Shown here: positions 35,793 through 47,110 of the stretch, piece by piece
Position numbering within the stretch: the first letter of the stretch is position 1
How the letters are laid out: each line of letters opens with the position of its first letter
Assembly (NCBI GenBank): GCA_024663395.1
Contig: JANFAH010000002.1
Span: 4,278,001-4,342,000, forward strand
Reading direction: 5' to 3'
From: Pisolithus tinctorius
Taxonomy: Eukaryota > Basidiomycota > Agaricomycetes > Boletales > Pisolithaceae
DNA length: 64,000 nucleotides
Notes under the pieces: generated by a model
The model's input: only the letters and a program-made list of their open reading frames with translations
Told to the model about the DNA's origin: nothing
Databases searched by the model: none
Program-made: the position numbers and the translations under genes

Positions 35793-37199
35793 TTGCCTTT
35801 CGGCCTCGTTTTGCAGTCACTTCGCTCACAACTTCGTGTTTTCCCGTGCCGAGGCTCACCCGAAGCACCGAGCTTCTCTGGGCGCCCCGAGGACCTTCAA
35901 AGTTATTTTGATGACATAATCAACTTCTGTGATGGATTCGGCCTCTCAGACGGGCTCGCGCACATCAAATTTGCGCTCAAATATGCGCCTTTCGAATCGG
36001 CGGACCTCTGGTCCCACTTCGTCAGTAGTAGTCAAGGAGATTGGGCTCGTTTTACCTCGGAAATCACTCAGCAGTACCCAGAATTGGACGAAACGAGTCG
36101 AAGTCATGCCACCGAGCTTGCCAGCCTAAAGGTTGGATTTGCGAGTTCAGATGTCATCTCAATGTCATCCCTAGGGCAATATTATCGCAATTTCCGTCGA
36201 ATTTCGTTATCTCTCGAGAACCTACTGGGTCCGTTGCCCCACCTGGCCAGTATGTTCAAGTATGGGTTCCCTCCAGAGTTCAGGCGAGAGGTGCTCGAAC
36301 ACCACAACGCATCAGAGTATTCTGTGCTCAGTCTAATGTCTACAGCTAAGGAGGTCCTAAGGTCGAGCGGCAGCCTCTGGAAGAGCTGCAAGGTCGACAG
36401 TTCGCGCGCGCAGCCACCACAAGCCTCGGACAGCCGTACACCCCGCTGTTCGTATTCGTTCTGCTTCTTCTGCAGACTTTTGGGCCATATTCAGGCTGGT
36501 TGCCATTCATACAAGTCGTATTTAGCTTCGGGAAAGTGTCTACTCATAAACGGCCGTGTTGTTCTACCTACAGGACTGGAAATCCCACACGAAGTTGCCG
36601 GACGGACTCTGCGAGACCGTCTCAACAACTGGTCTTTGCTGACAAGCCAGCTCGAGGCTCATATGGGCCCATCGCCCGCTCGCTCGCTTTCACCCACAGC
36701 CACACCCTCTCGAAGCGTCTTCGACACCCCATCGCGCGTACCCGCTTGGACGAGCATTGTGTATCCTCAGTCCCTGCCTACTGTCCAGCCCGAGCCAGCA
36801 GTGCCCAACCCGCCAGCCATTCCATCTCGTCGCTCGTCAGCCGAGCGCTCTCGTAGCTCACCGCATGCACAGCCACAGTCAAGGTGGCCACGTGGCCGAG
36901 GCCAATCGCCCTCACCTCGTCGTTCACGTTCGTGCTCACAGACTCGAACGGGTTCGTACACACGTTCGAAGGATGAATTCACACCAGTCCAGTCGTATGC
37001 GCACAGCTTGAAGCAGTATCACACTCGAAGGCGCTCGTATTCATATTCAACCAGTAGCTCACTCCCTTCTTCCTTGTCCTCGTCCTCGCGCTCACGCTCT
37101 TGCTCACACTCAAGGAAGGTACATTCGTACATCTGTTCCAAGCCGAAGCGGTCGCGCAGCCGCAGTCGCGCGCCCCGGCGCTCTCGAAGAGCACGTTAA
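35793..37199 (+). pseudogene. Gag-like protein with zinc knuckle and RS-rich tail, unit 1 (start lost)
   Basis: The frame is about 88-90% similar to the unit 2 protein: Gag core (FSGRPEDLQSYFDDIINFCD), zinc knuckle CFFCRLLGHIQAGC and an Arg/Ser-rich tail. It lacks the segment of about 85 bases that holds the start ATG in unit 2. The upstream open frame begins with no ATG, and the first in-frame ATG is deep in the Gag core. A deletion probably removed the start, so I call it a pseudogene, although the rest of the frame is intact. Confidence 0.7.
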
Positions 37200-37479
37200 T
37201 GCTGCGTGTCACGCGAATTCTGTTATGTTTTTTTTTCGTTTCTTTTTTGCCCTATGGATCTTACAATATCTAGTATGGATTTACCTACTCGTTATGCGGA
37301 GTTTTCGGTACCTTATACATGTTTAGTTTTTCTTTTCTTGTGTTCTGTGTTTTACCCCCCAGGCTCGAGTTCCCCGCAGAACGCCATTTTGCAGCGCACC
37401 TAGTGCCTTCCCGTGCTCTACACAACGCCTCACATCCGCAGATACAGTTCTGACGAAATTACTGCCGACACCGCTCGTC

Positions 37480-38400
37480 GCTTGTCAAGACAAATGCTAC
37501 CTCCCTCGTACCGAGCGCGTATCTCGCTCGTTATCACGCCGTGCCTCTCGCTTTTTAGCAGGCTCGTACTACTCGACGTTAGCTCTCTGTTGGTACCAAG
37601 ATCGCTTGCATGCACCCAGCCATTAAGGAGATATTCGCGTTTTTGTGGATAGGTCCATTCCCAGGGTCCTGTGGTCGTATCTTGCTCGTTTCCGCGTCGC
37701 GCCTCTCGCTTTTTGGGAGGATTGTAGTCCACGACGAGTGCTCCATGTTGGTGTCAGGATTGTTCTGATAGATCCAGTAGCTCCAGAGATATTTGCATTT
37801 TTGTGTGAAGGCCCATCCTCGAGGTCTTGCCATAGTCGCTCGCGCAGTTCTGCGTCTCTCCTCTCGCTTTTCGGGTCGTTCATCCTGCTCGCTGAACCCT
37901 TCCTGGGGACATCTATTTTGTAAAATTCCGCGCAACCGTTATCGAGATATCCGCGTTTTCGTATCCAGAGGGCTTCGAGACGGTTTTGCTTATAACTCAG
38001 GATTGGCTGATCCAATCGGCATGTTTACCCGTTCTCCCTGTTCGCCCACGAGTCCTCTACCGTCTCACGGAGTTTCGTGTTGATCGTGCCAGCCGTTGTT
38101 GTGCGAGTCAACTCCTTCTCACTGCCCTTGAGGTCCTCTCGTCGTATCTCGCGCACTCGAGCACCGTTCCTCTCGCTTTTCTGGCAGTCCGTTCCCCTCG
38201 CGTAACCCTTTCCGGGGACGCCTCTTTTGTCAAATTCCGCGCAGACATCGTTGAGATATGCTCGTTTTTGTGGTTAGAGGCACTTTCGGACAACTCCTTG
38301 ATTATCTCACTCATTTCTCGACCGGATCTCTCGCTTTTCGGGATCCTGATGCTACTATTCGACAGCTTCAGAATGGTAGCTTTTCCGTCGTCGTCGCTGC
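37480..38400. repeat. Degenerate ~156-bp tandem repeats, unit 1
   Basis: Landmarks recur at regular spacing. CTCTCGCTTTT occurs near 37546, 37704, 37861, 38170 and 38330. GAGATATNCGCGTTTTTGTG-like boxes occur near 37627, 37783, 37942 and 38251. The period is about 155-159 bp, with one unit between 37861 and 38170 more degraded. The tract lies between gag and LTR B, where pol would be in an autonomous element. No sense protein is apparent. Confidence 0.7.
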
Positions 38401-38676
38401 AGAACTCGTGGCTACATTTGGTTTTTGGTGGATGAGGATACCTTTGGGTGGTTTTGTGGATATCTCGGGATCGGGCGCGTGGATTCTCTCCTTTCATTTT
38501 GCAAGGTCCTCGCTGCATTCCCTTCTGTCATCATATCTTGTATCGCGGCATTCCGAGCACCCATTTTTCGTCAACGAGTCGTTGTCTCGCCTCCTCCCTC
38601 GTGACCATGGATTATTGTGTAGTCAAGCCGCCTTTGGGTTGACTGGAGACAGTCAAGATCTCGAGTACCCCTGGGA

Positions 38677-39036
38677 TGTAGGGAATGTAATTTCCCTACT
38701 GGGGGAATTGTTTTATTTTGTTCATTTTATTTAGTTTTGATTCTAGGAGTTTTTTCTGCTAGTGGTACTTAGAATTTCGCATTTTTGGTCGCTTAGTCAG
38801 CACTACCTAGTACTGGATGTAGTTAGTTTTTTTTAAACCAATAGACGAGTTACCACAGACGAGAGACGAGTTCAAGCAGGTCATTACCTGCACCAAGACA
38901 GCCATAGAAGCCCTCAGACGACTACCAGGATACAGTCCCAGGCTATAGAAGCCCCTTTTTGGCTTACTCACTCCCCTCAGATATCCCTACTCTCCTCAAC
39001 TACCAGTCTTCTCACACTTAAATCACTTTTCCTACA
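38677..39036 (+). repeat. LTR B (central) of the gag-only element
   Basis: It is 360 bp and shared by both units. Its first 165 or so bases match LTR A and LTR C almost perfectly, while the last 100-150 bases differ in substitutions and indels. Confidence 0.85.
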
Positions 39037-39205
39037 ACTGGAGCCCACCGCAAGGGGCTTCTGTCTTAGCCTGGCACCCATCCCAACCTTCCCAGATTTC
39101 GCCTTTCGGTCTCATTTTTGCAGTCACTTCGCTCGCATTTTCGTGTTTTCCCACTCGCGCGCACTCACTTATCAAGCATTCACACTCATATAAACTCCCG
39201 AAGTC

Positions 39206-40579
39206 ATGTTCGGCCTCAAGATTCCGTGTCGAGGCTCGCCTGAAGCACCGAGCTTCTCTGGGCGCCCCAAGGACCTTCGAAGTTACTTTGATGACATAAT
39301 CAATTTCTGTGATGGATTCGGCCTCTCGGATGGGCTCGCGCACATCAGATTTGCTCTCAAGTATGCACCTTTCGAGTCGGCGGACCTCTGGTCCCACTTT
39401 GTCAGTAGTAGCGAAGGAGATTGGGCTCGTTTTACCTCGGAAATCACTCAGCAGTACCCAGAATTGGACGAAACGAGTCGAAGTCATGCCGCCGAGCTTG
39501 CCAGCCTAAAGGTTGGATTTGCGAGTTCAGATGTCATCTCAATGTCATCCCTAGGGCAATATTATCACAATTTCCGTCGAATTTCGTTGTCTCTCGAGAA
39601 CCTACTGGGTCCGTTGCCCCACCTGGCCAGTATGTTCAAGTATGGGTTCCCTCCAGAGTTCAGGCGAGAGGTGCTCGAACACCACGACGCATCAGAGTAT
39701 TCTGTACTCAGTCTAATGTCTACAGCTAAGGAGGTCCTGAGGTCGAGCGGCGGCCTCTGGAAGAGCAGCAAGGTCAACAGTTCACGCGCACAGCCATCAT
39801 GTGCCTCAGACAGTCGCTCTCCCCGCCGTTTGTACTCGTTCTGCTTCTTCTGCGGACTTTCGGGCCATATTCGGGCAGGTTGCCATTCATTCAAGTCGTA
39901 TTTAGCTTCAGGAAAGTGTCTACTCGTAAACGGCCGTGTTGTTCTACCTACAGGACTGGAAATCCCGCGCGAAGTTGCCGGATGGACTCTACGAGACCAT
40001 CTCGACAACTGGTCTTCGTTGACAAGCCAGTTCGAGACTCGTAGGGGCTCGTCGCTCACTCGCTCGCTTTCGCCCACAGCCGCACCCTCTCGAAGCATGT
40101 TTGATGAACCATCGCGCATACCCGCTCAGACGAGCATCGTGTCTACTCGGTCCCTACCTACTCTCCAGCTCGAGCCAGCAGTACCCAACCCGACAGCCGT
40201 TCCGTCTCGTCGCTCGTCAGCCGAGCGCTCTCGTAACTCACCGCACGCGCAGCCACAGTCGAGGTGGCCACATACCCAGGGCGAATTGCCCTCGCATCGT
40301 CATTCACGCTCACGCTCACAGACTCGAAAGGGTTCGTACATACGTTCGAAAGATGAATTCATACCGGTCCAGTCATATTCCCACAGCTTGAAGCAGCATC
40401 ATGCTCGAAGGCGCTCATATTCATATTCGACCAGTAGCTCACTCCCTTCTTCCTCGTCCTCATCCTCGCACTCGCACTCTCACTCATACTCGAGGAAAGC
40501 CCATTCATTTGCCCACTCCAAGCCGAAGCGGTCGCGCAGCCACAGCCACACTCCCCGGCGCTCTCGAAGAGCATGTTAA
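39206..40579 (+). CDS. Gag-like protein with zinc knuckle and RS-rich tail, unit 2 (intact)
   Basis: An ATG at 39206 (MFGLKIPCRGSPEAPS) opens 457 codons without interruption. Residues 10-190 form a Gag-like core (SYFDDIINFCDGFGLSDGLA; QYYHNFRRISLSLENLLGP). A zinc knuckle follows at C213, C216, H221 and C226 (CFFCGLSGHIRAGC). From about residue 270 the chain is Ser/Pro/Arg-rich, ending in an SR-like tail (SKPKRSRSHSHTPRRSRRAC). By homology it would package element RNA. The RS-like tail, typical of splicing-related proteins, is unusual for Gag. No enzyme genes accompany it, so reverse transcriptase would have to come from another element. Confidence 0.8.
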   Translation: MFGLKIPCRGSPEAPSFSGRPKDLRSYFDDIINFCDGFGLSDGLAHIRFALKYAPFESADLWSHFVSSSEGDWARFTSEITQQYPELDETSRSHAAELASLKVGFASSDVISMSSLGQYYHNFRRISLSLENLLGPLPHLASMFKYGFPPEFRREVLEHHDASEYSVLSLMSTAKEVLRSSGGLWKSSKVNSSRAQPSCASDSRSPRRLYSFCFFCGLSGHIRAGCHSFKSYLASGKCLLVNGRVVLPTGLEIPREVAGWTLRDHLDNWSSLTSQFETRRGSSLTRSLSPTAAPSRSMFDEPSRIPAQTSIVSTRSLPTLQLEPAVPNPTAVPSRRSSAERSRNSPHAQPQSRWPHTQGELPSHRHSRSRSQTRKGSYIRSKDEFIPVQSYSHSLKQHHARRRSYSYSTSSSLPSSSSSSSHSHSHSYSRKAHSFAHSKPKRSRSHSHTPRRSRRAC

Positions 40580-40879
40580 TGCTGCATGTCGCACGAATTC
40601 CGTTATGTTGTTTTTTACTTCTTTTGCTTATGGATCTTACAGTATCTAGTATGGATCTACCTGCGTCGTAATGCGGAATTTTTGGTACATTAGATATGTT
40701 TGAATTTTCTTGTTTTGCCCTTTGTCTTTTACCCCCCAGGCTCGAGTTCCCCGCAGAACACCGAGTAGCATCGCACCTAGCACCTTCCCGCACTCTACAC
40801 GACACCTCCCATCCGCGGATACAGTTCTGACGAAATTACTGCCGACACCGCTCGTCGCTTGTCAAGACAAATGCTACCT

Positions 40880-41930
40880 CCCTCATACCGAGCGCATACC
40901 GAGCGTGTATCTCGCTCGTTATCACGCTGTGCCTCTCGCTTTTTGGCAAGCTCGTTCTACTCAACGTTAGCCCTCTGTTGGTACCAAGATCACTTGCAGG
41001 CGCCCAGCCGTTGAGGAGATATTCGCGTTTTTGTGGATAGGTCCATTCTCAGGGTCCTGTAGTCGTATCTCGCTCGTTTCGGCGTCACGCCTCTTGCTTT
41101 TCCGCGGACTGGTACTACTCGACCAGAGCTTTCCAGAGAGCCCAAGAATGTTCCAGCGCGCTCAGTGGTTCTGGAGTTGTTTCGCATTTTTGGCGCATGA
41201 GGTCTTCTGACTGTAACTCGCGCGAATTTGTGCCGCGTCTCTCGCCTTTTGGCATGCCGGTACTACTCGACGAGACGTTTCCAGGGATACCAAGAATGTT
41301 TTGGCGCGTGCACCGGTTTCGGAGGTATTCGCATTTTTGTGAGAAGGTCACCTCGAGGTCTTGCCGCAGTAGCTCGCACAGTTCTGCGCCGTTCCTCTCT
41401 CTTTTCGGGTCGTTCATCCCTCTCGCTGAGCCCTTCCTGGGGACACATGCTTTGTAAAATTCCGCGCAACCGTTGTTGAGATATCAGCATTTTCGTATCC
41501 AGAGGGCTTCGAGCCAGTTTTGTGTATAGCTCGGGATCGGCTGATCCAATCGGCTTATCTCCTCGTTCTCCCTGTTCGTCTGGGGGTCCTCTACCGTCTC
41601 CCGGAGTTTTGTGTTGATCGTCCCAGCCGTTGTTGTGCGAGTTGACCCCTTCTCCCCACCCTCGAAGTCCTCTCGTCGTATCTTGCGCACTCGGGCACCG
41701 TTCCTCTCGCTTTTCTGGAAGTCCATTCCCCTTGCGTAGCCCTTTCTGGGGATGCCTCTTCTGTCAAATTCCGCACAGCTATCGTCGAGATATGCCCATT
41801 TTCATGGTTAGAGACACTTTCAGACAACTCCTTGATTATCTCACTCGTTTCTCGACCGGATCTCTCGCTTTTCGGGATCCTGATGCTACTATTCGACAGC
41901 TTCAGAATGGTAGCTTTTTCGTCGTCGTCG
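40880..41930. repeat. Degenerate ~156-bp tandem repeats, unit 2
   Basis: The same family as in unit 1 has landmarks near 40933, 41090, 41244, 41393, 41706 and 41865. This unit has one more repeat than unit 1. Its last 350 bases, up to the 3' LTR, are nearly identical to unit 1, while the middle is more diverged. Confidence 0.7.
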
Positions 41931-42210
41931 CTGCAGAACCCGTGGCTACATTTGGTTTTTGGTGGATGAGGATACCTTTGGGCGGTTTTGTGGATATCTC
42001 GGGATCGGGCACGTGGATTCTCTCCTTTCATTTTGCAAGGTCCTCGCTGCATTCCCTTCTGTCATCATATCTTGTATCGTGGCATTCCGAGCACCCATTT
42101 TTCGTCAACGAGTCGTTGTCTCGCCTCCTCCCTCGTGACCATGGATTATTGTGAAGTCAAGCCGCCTTTGGGTTGACTGGGGACAGTCAAGATCTCGAGT
42201 ACCCCTGGGA

Positions 42211-42559
42211 TGTAGGGAATGTAATTTCCCTACTGGGGGAATTGTTTTATTTTGTTCATTTTATTTAGTTTTGATTCTAGGAGTTTTTTCTGCTAGTGGT
42301 ACTTAGAATTTCGCATTTTTGGTCGCTTAGTCAGCACTACCTAGTACTGGATGTAGTTAGTTTTTTTTAAACAATAGACGAGTTACCACAGATGAGAGAC
42401 GAAATTGAGCAGGTCGTTCCCTGCACCAAGACAGCCTCAGAAGCCTTCAGATGACTACCAGGATCCAGTCTCAGGCTATAGAAGCCCCTTTTGGCCTACT
42501 CTCTCCCCTCAGGTTTTACCCTTCCCTTCAACATCTCTCTTATTTCTCATTTTCCTACA
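42211..42559 (+). repeat. LTR C (3') of the gag-only element
   Basis: It is 349 bp, begins TGTAGGGAATG and ends TTTCCTACA. It differs from LTR A mainly in its last 100 bases. Host sequence resumes at 42560. Confidence 0.85.
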
Positions 42560-42792
42560 GCGTCTTCCATACTTTGGCTGACCTCCATGGTGGCCTCCAT
42601 CTCGCGGATCCGGGTGCCACCCTGCTGAATGGCAACATCCCAAGCATCTTTGATTGCCTTCGCATGCAAGTCATCCGCTTGCTTCTTGGCCAGGGTGTGT
42701 CGTTTAACCTGTGTGTCCAGCACTATCTGTCCCGGGTGTAGGTTAGCCTTCTCCCTTTGTGGACGATGGCTCTGGGGATTGTCAGTCGACAT

Positions 42793-42974
42793 CGTCCCGT
42801 CGTGCAAGGTGGAAAATGGAGGCAACAGTGGTAAGTTTGAACTTGTCTATTTTATGGTAATATTTCCCACAAACAAATGACCTGATTTCGTAGACTAAGG
42901 CCTATTTACCCTGATGACTTACATATCAACCACGTGGCACTCAACGTGATTTTTTTTCAATACATACACTGACA
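42793..42974. promoter_or_regulatory. Divergent promoter region of the Plavaka-like element
   Basis: These 182 bp separate the start codons of the leftward second gene (42792) and the rightward transposase (42975). The region is A/T-rich near 42850-42870 and 42950-42960. Shared control of both genes is inferred from the spacing. Confidence 0.45.
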
Positions 42975-45900
42975 ATGCCGCCAGCCAGGGACGACTGTAC
43001 TCGCCGAAGACCAATGCAGAGGCCTTTCGAAACTCTCCGACACCCTTGTGATGAACCCAGGTGCAACCGTTGGTTCAAAAACCTTTCAGGCCTCACTCAA
43101 CACAAGTGCACAATCCATCCATGCTTCCATCTTTTCAACCAAGACCGCGCAGGGTCGCCTGGCGATTTAGGACAAGAGGACGACATGCTGCCTTTGGTAA
43201 ATGGCCACGCTGCAGGTGTGGATGACAGCCATCAAGAACAAGACCCACTAGACCAGGAACGGGAGCAAGTGAGGGCGGAATTTGTTGGCCCCAGGAGGAA
43301 ACTTTATTGCAATTATCACACCAGTCTCGATGGTGAGCTATCGTACATATGCTGAGCTTGACTAACTTTTATTACAGCACGAAGATGTGATGCTGAAGGA
43401 AACTTTCTACCAGACGACGCCCCCCCACCACCACGCGTGCAAAAATCACTGGATGACTGGACTCCATACCACAATCGGTTGGAGTTCAAACTCACTGATT
43501 TTCTCTTTACACATGCCGAAATGTCCGCCAAAAAACTTGACATGTTGCTGGAGATCTGGGCTGCGTCTTTACTCGCATTAGGTGGGGATCTGCTATTTAA
43601 TAACCATGCAGAGCTCTACCGTGTAATCGACAGCACCTGTGTCAGCGAAGTTCCATGGGAGGACTTCACAATCCGGTACACTGCTGAAGTGCGAGACGAA
43701 GAAACGGCCCCTTGGATGTTTGATAACTATGACGTATGGTATCGAGACCCGCAAAAAGTAATCCACAACATTCTTGCAAGTTCCGATTTGGCGGCCGAAA
43801 TGGACTATGTACCGTACCGGGAATATGACGCTACGAACAACGAGAGATGCTGGCAAGATTTTATGTCTGGTAACTGGGCATGGGAAGAAGCGGTACATAG
43901 TTGTAATTTGACATATACTTGTCCTAATCCCAGGTTCATAGGACAGGATCATTCATGAGTTCCCAATGACAGGCGGGGCAACGTTAGTACCCATAATACT
44001 TGGTAGTGACAAGACAACCGTGTCTGTAGCAACCGGACAGACAGATTACTACCCGCTGTACCTCTCCATTGGAAACGTGCACAACACCGTTCGTTGTGCT
44101 CACCACAACACTGTGGTCCTAATTGCATTCCTCACAATGCCCAAAAGTAAGCTTTCTTTCGTTTGATTCCACGTCCCCTACCGACTGGTCGATGGTCATT
44201 AGCAACAAGAGAGCATGCCAGCACACCCGAGTTCTGTAAATTCAAGAGACAGCTCTTTCATTCATCGCTAACTCGCATCCTTAACTCGCTTCATCCCGCA
44301 ATGAAGGTCCCCGAAGTCGTTCGATTTGGCAATGGTTACTACCGGCGTGTCATCTACGGGCTTGCAGCGTACATAGCTGATTATGAGGAGCAGGTGCTCT
44401 TGTCATGCATCGTGCATAATTGGTGTCCTAAATGTCTCACACACTGGGAAAATCTCAATGCAGATGCACTCAGACGTCACTGAGATCATTCTGACACAGT
44501 CATCGCCATACTCAAACTTCATGATCTATGGGACAAGTATGGAATCGTCGGTGATTTAATAGTAAGTACAATCCTGTTCTTTCGTTTCAGTGACTAATCA
44601 AAGATAGCCATTTACAAATGACTTTTTGCACGCAGATATTCATAGAATGCTATCCCCAGATATTCTCCACCAGCTCATTAAAGGCGGTTTTAAGGATCAC
44701 TTGGTGGACTGGGTTGAGAAGTACCTGATCAACATTCATGGAAAAACCAAAGCCGAAAAGATCCTCGATGACATTGACTGCCGGTATGTTTTCCTTAAAT
44801 GCCCATCGCTATTCATTTTATGCATGAGTACTTTAGAATTGCAGCTGTTGCCCCATTCACTGGCCTGCAATGTTTCCCTCAAGGACAGCACTTCAAACAA
44901 TGGACCGGCGATGATTCAAAAGGTCTGATGAAGGTGATTTCATTTGCACTTTGATTCTAATTTAGTTGTTGAGTTGTGCTTTGTAGGTTTACATCGCCAC
45001 CATCCAGGGCTATGTACCGCGAGATATGGTACGAACATTTCGAGCATTCCTCAAATTTTGCTACCTCGTTCGTTGAAATGTTGTCACGGAGCGAACACTG
45101 GCTGAAATCAACGATGCCCTCGGACGCTTCCATTACTACCGTGAAGTCTTCCGAAATGCTGGGGTCGTCGATTCCTTCTCACTACCCCGACAACATGCAA
45201 TGAAACATTACCACCATCTTATCTGCCAGTTTGGTGCGCCGAATGGACTCTGTTCCTCAATTACTGAGTCCAAACATATCAAGGCCGTTAAATGACCTTA
45301 TTGGCGCACAAACTGCTTTCAAGCCCTTGGACAAATGCTCTTGATTAATCAAAGGCTCGACAAACTTTCTGCAGCGCGTGCAGACTTCGAGGAGCATGGT
45401 ATGTTGAATGGAACATGTCTAATGCATGTGCTTGAGGTGTTAGGTGTGCATTCTCATCCGTGAACTGTCTTAGATTTCTGATGGCCACTTAGGACAAAAC
45501 TCTCATGACGATCGTGATCGGCACCATGACGTTGCCGAAGGTCGTAATGCATCGGACGAGGCTGAGGAACCCATGGCAAGTTATGAGGAGGACTCCAGAA
45601 ATACTGTAGATACCCCCATGACAATCAATGCACATGTATTATTGGCGTGCACATACCGTACATCCTATTTCTCAAGTTCCAATAGGTACTGAATCAGTCT
45701 ATCTTAGAACGTAAACATGCGAAGGACGTAGGGTCCCTAGCAGCTGAACTAGAGATGCCACAGTTCCCTGAGATTCTGCGTCACTTTCTCCATGGGCAGC
45801 TCTATCCTGCCGATGCCCGTGATCCACAAGAAATTCCTTTCGATGAGTGCCCGTTTTACAACGGTAAACTACGCATCTACAACTCCACAAGTTCAACTTT

Positions 45901-46381
45901 TTTTGTGCCGAGTGACCTGAGTGGCATCTACGGTATGCATCGTGAATATATCTGTTCCTGCCCCATGTGGAGAAACGAAGGCCCTCGCTTTGATTGTGTG
46001 TTTGTTGTAACTGACCCACAGGCAGAGGGCATGAGGGCCTTAGATGTTGCTCGTGTCCTTTGTTTCTTTTCATTCAAATATCTACAGACAGTGTACCCAT
46101 GCGCCATCGTCCACTGGTTCGACCGTGTAGGTGATAACCCTGATGAAGACACAGGGATGTGGATAGTCTGCCCAAGCTACCTTGCGCCGTGCACACGCAA
46201 CATCCAAAACCTTGCTGCTATTCATGTCGACACAATATATTGCACAGCTCATCTCATCCCCATTTACTCCACTCACAACATCAATTCTAGAGATGTCAGA
46301 CTGCATTGCTCTTACGATATGTTTCATTCCTTCTATGTGAATAAGTTTGCTGATCACCACACATTCAAGATCGCCTTCTAG
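42975..46381 (+). pseudogene. Plavaka-type transposase, decayed
   Basis: Exon 1 starts at ATG 42975 and has a zinc-finger-like segment (HPCDEPRCNRWFKNLSGLTQ, then HKCTIH). Donor 43333 and acceptor 43378 lead to DDWTPYHNRLEFKL, PWMFDNYDVWYRDPQ and WQDFMSGNWAWEEA. Later exons carry [73 protein letters not shown] and the C-terminal FYVNKFADHHTFKIAF. The order and motifs match transposases of the basidiomycete Plavaka group. Three TGA codons break the frame (44481-44483, 45074-45076, 45293-45295), each at a place where relatives usually have arginine. The source gene encoded the enzyme that moves the element; this copy should be inactive. Confidence 0.85.
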
Positions 46382-46678
46382 CTCAGCGCTGAACTATGTG
46401 GTATGGCGGGCACATCAATTTTTTAGTAAGTACATCCTCTGCATGAGCCCTTTCCACGCTTACATGTACCATCATGCACCATTCCATCCCACCACCAAAC
46501 GATGCGTTGTTTGCACTTTGGTTGACCCATGGAACCACGCCTGGTCTTCCCATGAACCCAAAGAAGGCCGAGCTCGCCTGTGCAGTGAACCCTGCTGGAG
46601 CCATTCAGGGACAGAAGACGAGCAGGACAAATATGTCATCAACATCATGCAGATTGCGAAATTCATTGTGGGTCAACA

Positions 46679-47110
46679 GGCCGGACACGCTGGATCTTGT
46701 AGTCACCGTTGGACGCCGAAGGTCGAACGCATATATTGAAACCTCATCCATGGTGGGTTCAATCTTTGGGAGAATTTTAAGGTACTTACACAGCGACAGG
46801 CCAGACATGCTGGGTCCTGTGCTCGCTGTTGGGCACCAAGGGTCGAATGCATATATTGAAATCTCATCCACAGTGGGTTCAATCCTCAGGAGAATGTCGA
46901 GTTATTCATGCAATGGCAGGCTCGACACGTTGGATCCAGTGGCACTTAAACTAGGTCAGCTGACTTGGAAGGTGGAATTTTTGCTGTTGGATGCCGAAGG
47001 TCGAACGCATATATTGAAATCTCATCCACGGTGGGTTCGATCCTTGGGAGAATGTTGGGGTACTCATGCAACGACAGGCTGGACGCATTGAGTCCCGCGT
47101 TACTTAGACT
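46679..47110. repeat. Minisatellite of ~120-bp units near the Plavaka right end
   Basis: Three units share GGTCGAACGCATATATTGAA and ATCTCATCCAYRGTGGGTTC at about 46735, 46853 and 47009. The third has an insertion of about 36 bp. A partial fourth unit follows. On the minus strand the first two units stay open in one frame (SIYAFD recurring every 40 codons), but I do not see a gene. Confidence 0.65.

Larger units (their letters stand above)
35324..42559 (+). mobile_element. Tandem gag-only LTR element: LTR-gag-LTR-gag-LTR
   Basis: Three related LTRs (350, 360 and 349 bp; TGTAGGGAA...TTTCCTACA) enclose two related internal regions of 3.0 and 3.2 kb. Each internal region has a Gag-like gene and a repeat tract but no protease, reverse transcriptase or integrase. 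It is therefore a non-autonomous family present as a composite. The flanking tetramers GCAT (35320-35323) and GCGT (42560-42563) are a likely 4-bp target duplication with one change. Removing the insert rejoins the host frame exactly (MEDA|VEKT). Confidence 0.85.
33000..42792 (-). pseudogene. Second gene of the Plavaka-like element, split by an LTR element
   Basis: Transcription would run from an ATG at 42792 (MSTDNPQSHRPQREKANLHP), divergent from the transposase. The first exon reaches QSMEDA at 42560, is broken by the LTR element, and resumes at 35323 as VEKTKPVKPTRGAIQKKL in the same frame. Later exons lie at about 35185-34985 (VDTHHALSMPRVVMDLSDLN), 34890-34550, 34490-34250, 34170-33840, 33780-33430 and 33390-33000. 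The last part has KWTKQILPALVTWAGSLADP, NFGSTTIAIIAHFL and LKAFGVQGALALSCAA. It resembles proteins of unknown function common in mushroom-forming fungi (perhaps DUF6532; not certain). Without the LTR insert the frame looks largely preserved. Confidence 0.55.

Noticed and set aside
37430..38518. Antisense frames of 90-140 codons in the 156-bp repeats
   Set aside because: They arise from the repeat period and shift frame between units; no start, domain or conserved single frame is apparent. The pattern is kept as a finding, not as genes.
39206..40579. RS-rich frame as a host SR splicing factor
   Set aside because: No RNA recognition motif; instead a Gag-like core and zinc knuckle lie between LTRs in two copies.
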